Source: an uncultured Prevotellaceae bacterium
GTDB taxonomy: Bacteria > Bacteroidota > Bacteroidia > Bacteroidales > Bacteroidaceae
Reading direction: 5' to 3'
Length of the DNA: 16,807 bases
Assembly (NCBI GenBank): GCA_947303695.1
Contig: CAMYYX010000027.1
Coordinates: 1 to 16,807, forward strand
In this document: positions 7,121-12,304 of the stretch, piece after piece
Layout of the letters: each line of letters begins with the position of its first letter
Position numbering within the stretch: the first letter of the stretch is position 1
Notes under the pieces: generated by a model
Databases searched by the model: none
What the model was told of the DNA's origin: nothing
What the model saw: the letters and a program-made list of their open reading frames with translations, nothing else
Program-made: the position numbers and the translations under genes

Positions 7121-7161
7121 GGACCCTCTCCCCGCTCTCCCTTAAAGGGCGAGAACTAAAA
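7121..7161. repeat. 41-base CT-rich palindromic dispersed repeat, copy 1
   Basis: It begins GGACCCTCTCCCCGCTCTCC and contains the imperfect palindrome CTCTCCCTTAAAGGGCGAG. It is identical to 8275-8315 except for one base (A versus G in GAGAAC/GAGAGC). The second copy lies between the ATPase and permease genes of the adjacent operon. Confidence 0.9.
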
Positions 7162-7286
7162 AGGGATGTCAAATGTAAACCTTATGGTGAGATAATCGAA
7201 TATTGTCATTTATTTCCTTTGTTTTGTGGCTGTTTGGTCGGAAAAGCAGAAAAATGCAAGAAAACACGAAAAAAGTTGTAAAATAA

Positions 7287-7318
7287 TTTGGTGGATTCAA
7301 AAAAGTGTCCTACCTTTG
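7287..7318 (+). promoter_or_regulatory. Promoter of the ABC/GIN/TraB/barrel operon
   Basis: TTTG (7287-7290), a 20-base spacer and TACCTTTG (7311-7318) form a full Bacteroidetes -33/-7 promoter, among the best matches in the window. Transcription should start near 7325, inside the palindrome at 7320-7343. The leader to the ATPase start would be about 235 bases and contains the 20-residue micro-ORF. Confidence 0.85.
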
Positions 7319-7319
7319 C

Positions 7320-7343
7320 AGTGTCTTAGTTTAGTAGTACACT
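7320..7343. promoter_or_regulatory. Candidate operator for the operon's YtrA-type GntR repressor
   Basis: This is a 24-base dyad with half-sites AGTGTCTTA (7320-7328) and TAGTACACT (7335-7343). The reverse complement of the second is AGTGTACTA, so 7 of 9 positions agree, including the outer AGTGT. From memory, palindromes with AGTGTA...TACACT arms are typical of YtrA-subfamily GntR operators. It begins two bases after the -7 box and covers the expected start site, a position expected for repression. The likely ligand is the GntR protein at 9367-9732 (inference). Confidence 0.7.
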
Positions 7344-7405
7344 AAAATAGTAAAGAGAAAAGAGAGAAATAACCAGATACAGCTAACTTTAAAACATTGA
7401 GAATT

Positions 7406-7468
7406 ATGATTATCGTAGTAACAATCGTCGCATCAGTAGCAACAGTTTGCATGATGATGATAGGGTGA
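7406..7468 (+). CDS. Candidate 20-residue hydrophobic micro-protein in the operon leader
   Basis: ATG at 7406 opens a frame of 20 codons ending in TGA (7466-7468). The product MIIVVTIVASVATVCMMMIG is entirely apolar, with no charged residue, and long enough for one short membrane span. It is the first ATG after the operon promoter and sits about 80 bases past the expected transcript start. A CTCCCC/GGGGAG hairpin follows at 7489-7506, before the ATPase gene. It could be a translated leader peptide, a small membrane subunit of the transporter, or chance. There is no strong Shine-Dalgarno, but Bacteroidetes genes often lack one. I do not recognise a family. Confidence 0.45.
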   Translation: MIIVVTIVASVATVCMMMIG

Positions 7469-7488
7469 AATAAGAAGACCCCCTCTAA

Positions 7489-7506
7489 CTCCCCCTCTAT
7501 GGGGAG
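7489..7506 (+). promoter_or_regulatory. Leader hairpin before the ABC ATPase gene
   Basis: A perfect 6-bp stem CTCCCC/GGGGAG with loop CTCTAT lies in a CT-rich stretch (7478-7506) resembling a diverged form of the 41-base repeat. It sits between the micro-ORF stop and the ATPase start. No T run follows, so it is not an ordinary terminator. Confidence 0.5.
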
Positions 7507-7515
7507 GAATGGGAT

Positions 7516-7559
7516 AGTAAATGGTAAATGAGTAAATAGTAAAATAAGATTATAAGATT
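7516..7559 (+). repeat. AGTAAAT-type heptad repeat and ATAAGATT doublet before the ATPase start
   Basis: Units AGTAAAT, GGTAAAT, GAGTAAAT and AGTAAA are followed by two tandem ATAAGATT units (7544-7551 and 7552-7559) directly abutting the ATG at 7560. Related AGTAAAT tracts precede the permease and GntR starts. Confidence 0.75.
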
Positions 7560-8267
7560 ATGTTAAAGATTCAAGATGTAACATTTGGGTATAAGAAGAA
7601 TGATCCGGTACTTGATCGTTTTTCTTTGGAAATCAACGAAGGTGGTATCTACGGCCTTCTTGGTAAGAACGGTACGGGTAAGAGCACATTGCTTTACTTG
7701 ATTATGGGTTTGCTGCGTCCGCAGGCTGGTTTGGTCACTTACAATGGTGTGGAGACCATCACACGTACGCCTGATTTGCTGAACGATATGTTTATCGTGC
7801 CTGAGGAGTATAACCTTCCTGGTATTTCGCTGCAGAAGTATATCGACGCCATCCAGCCTTTCTATCCTCGCTTTGACGTGAGCATGATGTATCGCTGTCT
7901 GGAGAACTTTGAGATGCCTCACGACATCAACCTTGGTGCGCTGAGTATGGGTCAGAAGAAGAAGGTGTATCTGAGTATCGCTCTTGCTGCTCGCACTCAC
8001 CTGTTGCTGATGGACGAACCTACGAACGGACTTGACATCCCATCGAAGAGTCAGTTCCGCAAAGTGGTGGCTGGCAGTACTGATCCTGACCAGATTGTGA
8101 TTATCTCTACTCATCAGGTTCGTGATGTGGAGCTGCTGCTCGATCATGTGACGATGATAGAGAAGAACGAGGTATTGCTGAACACGAAGATGGACCAGCT
8201 GTTCAAGGACGATGAGGTGATTAACCTCGAAGATGTGTTTAATAAGCTGTTGGAGGAAAGGAAGTAA
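7560..8267 (+). CDS. ABC transporter ATP-binding protein (YtrB/BcrA-like)
   Basis: This 235-residue cytoplasmic ATPase powers the partner permease that follows. It has Walker A GKNGTGKS (35-42), signature LSMGQ (128-132), Walker B LLLMDEP (148-154) with the catalytic Glu, the D-loop NGLD and the switch His in STHQ (H185). The Q-loop region reads FIVPEEYNL and lacks the usual Gln, as in a number of BcrA/CcmA-type ATPases. Pairing with a six-span permease and a YtrA-type GntR regulator suggests the Ytr/Bcr class, some members of which respond to cell-wall antibiotics. The transported substrate here is unknown. The start at 7560 gives the canonical MLKIQDVTFGY. Confidence 0.93.
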   Translation: MLKIQDVTFGYKKNDPVLDRFSLEINEGGIYGLLGKNGTGKSTLLYLIMGLLRPQAGLVTYNGVETITRTPDLLNDMFIVPEEYNLPGISLQKYIDAIQPFYPRFDVSMMYRCLENFEMPHDINLGALSMGQKKKVYLSIALAARTHLLLMDEPTNGLDIPSKSQFRKVVAGSTDPDQIVIISTHQVRDVELLLDHVTMIEKNEVLLNTKMDQLFKDDEVINLEDVFNKLLEERK

Positions 8268-8274
8268 AAGAGGA

Positions 8275-8315
8275 GGACCCTCTCCCCGCTCTCCCTTAAA
8301 GGGCGAGAGCTAAAA
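8275..8315. repeat. 41-base CT-rich palindromic dispersed repeat, copy 2
   Basis: It matches 7121-7161 at 40 of 41 bases and contains the same CTCTCCCTTAAAGGGCGAG palindrome. It lies within the operon, 7 bases after the ATPase stop, and would form a hairpin in the mRNA between ATPase and permease. No T run follows. Confidence 0.9.
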
Positions 8316-8316
8316 C

Positions 8317-8351
8317 AGTAAATAGTAAATCGTATAATAGTAAATAAGATT
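8317..8351 (+). repeat. AGTAAAT-type heptad repeat before the permease start
   Basis: Units AGTAAAT (8317-8323), AGTAAAT (8324-8330), CGTATAAT and AGTAAAT (8339-8345) are followed by AAGATT directly before ATG at 8352. The same AAGATT-ATG ending precedes the ATPase gene. Confidence 0.75.
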
Positions 8352-9284
8352 ATGAGTAATTTCGATACAAAGCGTTTTGCACGCTACGCCAATTTTGATT
8401 TGACCATCAATAAGAATTTCTACCGCAATCTTGCACTTGTGCTCTTCTTTACCATCGTGGGTATTGTGGTATTCTCGTTCTTCATGCGCTGGCTTACCTA
8501 TCAGGTTTCTGCGCCATCATCTATTTACAATGACCTGACGCTTACCTCATTGGTTGTGATAGTTATCATGCAGTTCAGTTTCTATATCGCAGGAGGATGC
8601 ACGTTGCACCCATTGCGCAACAAGCAGGGACGTATCACGAATCTTACGATGCCTGCTACGAACTTGGAGAAATACACGTGGCACGTGTTGGTTTGTGTGA
8701 TTGGCGCCCTTGTTGTTTCTGTATTGAGTGTGGCAGTTGCTGACCTTATCAACTATCTGATGACGATTGCCGTATTTAAGAATAGCGAAGGTGTTCAGTC
8801 GTTGTTTGTCAGTGTATTTTCCAATACGACAGGGACGGCCATACAAAACTTCACCAATCAGATGCATGCATCGATGAATGGTGTTACCATTACCGACCCG
8901 ACATACGTCAGCCCTCAGGAAGCGATATTGGGTAGGATTCTGACTGCTTCTTTGTTTGCTACCTGGGCACATATTTTCTGTACCACATCGTTCTATGCTT
9001 TCTGTAACTCACTGAAGTATAAGTTCAATATTCCGCTTACTTACATCTTCCTGCAGTTGGTGGGCTTCATTCTGGGCATCCTGATGCTTATCGGCATGAT
9101 TTGGTTTACATCTAACGTAGAAAGACTGGGTATTGACGATGAAACGATGAGAGCATTCTTGGAGAACTTCCACATCTATCTTTATATCCTGGGTTCAATC
9201 TCAATCTTAGCAGGTATAGGCTTCTTTGTATGGGCATATCGCCGCTACACAAAGGCTCAGCTTAGCAATAGGTGGAATAAATAA
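8352..9284 (+). CDS. ABC transporter permease, six transmembrane segments
   Basis: This 310-residue inner-membrane protein has six hydrophobic segments at about residues 26-45, 58-82, 108-142, 196-218, 227-252 and 270-295. The pattern fits an ABC-2 type permease half, and a larger polar loop separates spans 3 and 4. No periplasmic binding protein is encoded nearby, which fits an exporter or lipid-handling transporter rather than an importer (inference). It starts 84 bases after the ATPase stop. That gap is filled by the palindromic element and AGTAAAT repeats, so the two are probably still one transcript. I do not recognise a specific subfamily. Confidence 0.85.
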   Translation: MSNFDTKRFARYANFDLTINKNFYRNLALVLFFTIVGIVVFSFFMRWLTYQVSAPSSIYNDLTLTSLVVIVIMQFSFYIAGGCTLHPLRNKQGRITNLTMPATNLEKYTWHVLVCVIGALVVSVLSVAVADLINYLMTIAVFKNSEGVQSLFVSVFSNTTGTAIQNFTNQMHASMNGVTITDPTYVSPQEAILGRILTASLFATWAHIFCTTSFYAFCNSLKYKFNIPLTYIFLQLVGFILGILMLIGMIWFTSNVERLGIDDETMRAFLENFHIYLYILGSISILAGIGFFVWAYRRYTKAQLSNRWNK

Positions 9285-9286
9285 GG

Positions 9287-9337
9287 GTTAAAGGTTAAGG
9301 GTTAAAGGTTAAAGACCTGAAACCTGAAACTTGAAAC
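9287..9337 (+). repeat. Heptad tandem repeats after the permease gene
   Basis: Four 7-base units GTTAAAG, GTTAAGG, GTTAAAG, GTTAAAG (9287-9314) are followed by ACCTGAA, ACCTGAA, ACTTGAA (9315-9335). Two different heptads stand back to back. An A-rich stretch with GTAAAT, AATAAAT, AGTAAAT units leads up to the GntR ATG at 9367. Confidence 0.85.
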
Positions 9338-9366
9338 CAAAAATTGTAAATGAATAAATAGTAAAT

Positions 9367-9732
9367 ATGCCTATGAATTTCAATGGTAAAAAAGCCATCT
9401 ATCTGCAAATCGCAGACTTGATATGCGACCAGATTCTTCTTGGAGAACTTGAGGAGGAGGGACGTGTGCCATCAGTTCGCGAGACAGCAGCCGAGGTCGA
9501 GGTGAACAGCAATACCGTGATGCGTGCCTATGACTGGATGCAAAGTCAGCAGATCATCTATACTAAGCGCGGCTTAGGCTACTTTGTCAGCCCTGGTGCC
9601 AAGCAGACCATTCACAACGTCCGCAAGGAAGAGTTTGTGAAGGAGTCGGTACCTGAAATCGTACGCTCTATGCAGACACTGGGCATCACGGTGAGTGAAT
9701 TAACCAATTATATCAACCAAGCAATCGTATAA
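9367..9732 (+). CDS. GntR-family transcriptional regulator, YtrA subfamily
   Basis: At 121 residues this is the short YtrA form: a GntR winged helix-turn-helix with only a small helical tail for dimerisation. The N-terminal IYLQIADLICDQILLGELEEEGRVPSVRETA and the recognition part VNSNTVMRAYDWMQSQQIIYTKRGLGYFV (about residues 46-74) are characteristic. YtrA regulators are usually encoded with an ABC transporter and repress their own operon (established for the subfamily). The palindrome over the operon start site (7320-7343) is the likely target. The next gene starts only 4 bases after its stop, so this gene and those downstream are almost certainly co-transcribed. The inducer is unknown. Confidence 0.93.
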   Translation: MPMNFNGKKAIYLQIADLICDQILLGELEEEGRVPSVRETAAEVEVNSNTVMRAYDWMQSQQIIYTKRGLGYFVSPGAKQTIHNVRKEEFVKESVPEIVRSMQTLGITVSELTNYINQAIV

Positions 9733-9736
9733 CAGT

Positions 9737-10693
9737 ATGAAAAGTCAAAGAAACCTCCTATTACAGAATATAAGCAGATGGCTTATTTCTTGCGCATCTA
9801 TCCTCTTCATCGTAGCTGCATGTATCCCTATGGATCGTCGTCCTGATAGCCATAGTTTAGATTTCCGCGACTCCAAACAATGGGGTGAGGTGGTCGAGTA
9901 CGACTTGGGTCTGAGTGATTTCTGCAACATTACATCGACAACGAGTGCTGAAATCAAGTTCGTCCAGAACGATACCTTCAAGGTGACGGTGATGGGTAAC
10001 AAAAAGGCCATCGAAGCTTATACCCTCAAGTTGGTCGATTCTGAAGGTCCTGACGGCGAGATGAACAAGGTACTTATGGTGGAGGCCAATCAGAAGTACA
10101 CCCATTGGACACCAGCCATTCTGGTTCTTGTGCAGGCTCCTACGCTCTTTGGTGTCAGCCTTACAGGTTCAGGCGAATTTATTATCGAAGACTCTGTGTA
10201 TATCAACGATTTCCATCTGAATATTACGGGAGCAGGCGATGCTGAGTTGGGCTCTGTCAATGCAGAGAACGTCACGATTGAAATGGATGGAGCAGGCGAC
10301 CTGAACATGCGTAAACTGAAAGCGAAACGACTGGCAGTTACTGTTAATGGTGCAGGTGATGCTACCTTCAAGAAAGCCAAGCTGAAAAAGGAAGCAAACT
10401 TCTACACATACGGAGCAGGTGATATCGATGGTGAGGTCAACGCAGAAAACATTCTGGCCATCTCATTTGGAGCAGGAGGCATCGATCTTGAAGTTGATTG
10501 TAAGACCATCACAGCCGTCTCGGGAGGTGCTGGCGACGTAGAAATCGAGGGTACGACCAATGTGCTCCGCAAAACCCGTGCGGCACTCGGAGGCATCAAG
10601 ACCCGTCATCTGAAAGCTGATGAGGTGTTACCGGCTGAGCTTAAAATAGAGGAAGATACTGTAAAGACAAAGCAGCTGAAGAAATTGAATTGA
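9737..10693 (+). CDS. GIN-domain (DUF2807) lipoprotein with repeated GAGD turns
   Basis: This 318-residue protein has a hydrophobic N-terminus ending in the lipobox VAAC (Cys29), so it should be a lipoprotein; surface or periplasmic placement is not decided. The body carries repeats of about 18-23 residues with G-(A/S)-G turns: LTGSGE, ITGAGDAE, MDGAGDLN, VNGAGDAT, TYGAGDID, SFGAGGID and SGGAGDVE. This is typical of the GIN/auto-transporter-adhesin-head family, a right-handed beta-helix. The function of the family is unsettled; roles in surface binding or stress have been suggested. It starts 4 bases after the GntR stop. The C-terminal 35 residues are charged and Lys-rich. Confidence 0.88.
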   Translation: MKSQRNLLLQNISRWLISCASILFIVAACIPMDRRPDSHSLDFRDSKQWGEVVEYDLGLSDFCNITSTTSAEIKFVQNDTFKVTVMGNKKAIEAYTLKLVDSEGPDGEMNKVLMVEANQKYTHWTPAILVLVQAPTLFGVSLTGSGEFIIEDSVYINDFHLNITGAGDAELGSVNAENVTIEMDGAGDLNMRKLKAKRLAVTVNGAGDATFKKAKLKKEANFYTYGAGDIDGEVNAENILAISFGAGGIDLEVDCKTITAVSGGAGDVEIEGTTNVLRKTRAALGGIKTRHLKADEVLPAELKIEEDTVKTKQLKKLN

Positions 10694-10711
10694 ACCTAAG
10701 AATAACTTGTT

Positions 10712-11173
10712 ATGGAAACGAAGAGTAATAAGAAGATGTCGAAATGGACATTTGCAGCTTTGGGTTTGGTGTTGGTTTGTCTGGCGTCATGTTTTGGAGG
10801 AGAGAAATGGACTCCTAAATATGAAGAGTGGCCTACCGACAGGATTGAAAGAATTACCAAAGTAAGAATTCCTGAATACAAAGTCACCAAAGCATTTATA
10901 GGACCGTCAAGTTTCCTGGGGGATTTTGAAGACAGTCTTTACATTGAATTTGAAACGATGCCATCAGACGAGTTGTTTGAGCAGATTGATTCGCTGATTG
11001 CATCAGGAAAAACTGGATGGTATGCAAAGGATAATAACCAATATTCTTACTCAACAAGTTGGGGTAATGGAACGCCTGCTCCCCAAGGTGAAAAGGATGA
11101 AGAAGATCGCTTTTTTAAGTTGAACATAACTAAGGGAGAGAAGACAGGGCTAATTGTCTATGGATGGTGGTAA
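10712..11173 (+). CDS. Small lipoprotein of unknown function
   Basis: This 153-residue protein has a lipoprotein signal: charged N-terminus, hydrophobic core and lipobox LASC (Cys27), followed by FGGEKW. ATG 10736 (MSKWTF) is an alternative start preceded by AAGAAG and would leave a standard-length signal. The mature part is polar, mixed alpha/beta in character, rich in Glu/Asp, with aromatic residues near the end (GLIVYGWW). I do not recognise a family. It starts 18 bases after the GIN-protein stop, and its TAA is followed directly by the ATG of the next gene, so it is embedded in the operon. Confidence 0.8.
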   Translation: METKSNKKMSKWTFAALGLVLVCLASCFGGEKWTPKYEEWPTDRIERITKVRIPEYKVTKAFIGPSSFLGDFEDSLYIEFETMPSDELFEQIDSLIASGKTGWYAKDNNQYSYSTSWGNGTPAPQGEKDEEDRFFKLNITKGEKTGLIVYGWW

Positions 11174-12298
11174 ATGATTATGAAAACAAAATTTTTAAGG
11201 TTAATACTATTCGCAGTGTCCGTCCTCATGACGGGCGCTGCACCCCTTGCGGCTCAGCAGAAGGGGCAGCAGGTACCTGATGGGGTGTTCTTTAAGATTG
11301 AGAAGAAAGGACAGAAGCCTTCTTACGCTTTGGGAACTGTGCATTATGTTCATGGTGAATACATGCATGAGGTACCTGGACTTGACTCTATACTCGGCAC
11401 CATCACGTGTCTGGCTGCAGAGATGGGGATGGAGGAGATGATTCATCCCGATCAGCAGGCTTCGATAGCAACTCTGATTGCAAAACTGCAGGGATTCGAT
11501 GCCTCTAAGCTCGAACGTGAGATGCCTGCGATTATAGCAGAATTCATGGATACCACCAAGACAGATGCCTACACTCGCTATCTGACCCCTCAGCAACTCG
11601 ATTCGTTGGATCTTGTGGCAGCATATTATCAAGTGAACGACCATTTGGCGAGTATGTCGCCTGTCCAAGGCGAGAAAGCCTATCGTTATGCGCTTCCGTT
11701 CTTGCTCCCCTCGCTGTGGCAACCACTTACGATGTCGAAAATAGTTCAGTTCTATAAAGATGTTCGTGGCTATACAGGCGAATATAAGCTGTTGGATGTC
11801 ATGATTGCGACAAAGGTCAACGAAATGAACGAGGCGTACGCTGCTGAGCATCCCGACAGATCGCAACCACGTATCATGAGTGTGGGGCTTGACAGCATCA
11901 ATGTAATGGGTGCCTTTATTGACAGCCAGGCAGACTTGATCGACTTGATTCTGAATGACTTTAGCACCAAGAATCTCGTACAGTTGATTTATAGGGGAGG
12001 GGTGGCACAATATGAACTCAGTAACCGAATGGGTCAGATAGATTCCTTATACAGAAGTGGAAAAGGTTATGAAACGATGGAGTCTACCCGTAGTCTTCCT
12101 GAGGCAGAACGACTATATGCCAATGACGTGATTGTCGAAGGACGCAACCGCTATTGGATGACCCAGTTGCCACAGTTGATGAAAGACCGTTCAACGCTTG
12201 TCGTCGTAGGTCTTGCACATCTGCTCAATGCCGAGGGTAGCGAAGGCATCCTCTCGATGTTACAGAAACAAGGATACAAGATTACCAAGATTCTCTAA
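11174..12298 (+). CDS. TraB/GumN family secreted protein (TIKI-like)
   Basis: A 374-residue exported protein, with signal peptide through about residue 27 (LAAQ). It has the family marks: GTVHYVH near the N-terminus (GTVH at 54-57), the acidic block AAEMGMEE, a RNRYWMTQLPQLM helix, and the C-terminal VVVGLAHLLNAEG followed by SMLQKQGYKI. The TraB/PrgY/GumN superfamily includes TIKI metalloproteases with conserved His and Glu; whether this member is a protease is not known. ATG 11180 (MKTKFL) is the more ordinary start; 11174 directly abuts the upstream stop. It ends 6 bases before the barrel gene, which suggests coupled expression and joint action in the periplasm (inference). Confidence 0.85.
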   Translation: MIMKTKFLRLILFAVSVLMTGAAPLAAQQKGQQVPDGVFFKIEKKGQKPSYALGTVHYVHGEYMHEVPGLDSILGTITCLAAEMGMEEMIHPDQQASIATLIAKLQGFDASKLEREMPAIIAEFMDTTKTDAYTRYLTPQQLDSLDLVAAYYQVNDHLASMSPVQGEKAYRYALPFLLPSLWQPLTMSKIVQFYKDVRGYTGEYKLLDVMIATKVNEMNEAYAAEHPDRSQPRIMSVGLDSINVMGAFIDSQADLIDLILNDFSTKNLVQLIYRGGVAQYELSNRMGQIDSLYRSGKGYETMESTRSLPEAERLYANDVIVEGRNRYWMTQLPQLMKDRSTLVVVGLAHLLNAEGSEGILSMLQKQGYKITKIL

Positions 12299-12304
12299 AA
12301 CGCC

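Larger units (their letters stand above)
6987..7405. other. Divergent intergenic region between FMN-protein gene and ABC operon
   Basis: This 419-base stretch has no gene. It holds the minus-strand promoter box at 7043-7050, a 41-base CT-rich palindromic repeat at 7121-7161, and the plus-strand promoter and operator at 7287-7343. Bases 7162-7280 are AT-rich and show nothing I can name. Bases 7344-7405 are an A-rich leader leading into the micro-ORF at 7406. Confidence 0.7.

Noticed and set aside
7563..8147. 194-codon minus-strand frame opposite the ABC ATPase
   Set aside because: It is a shadow of a gene with complete Walker A, signature and Walker B motifs. The antisense product has no family features.
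11207..12010. 267-codon open frame on the minus strand opposite the TraB/GumN gene
   Set aside because: The plus strand encodes a protein with signal peptide and family motifs in tight operon spacing. The antisense translation is rich in His/Cys/Arg with no recognisable domain.
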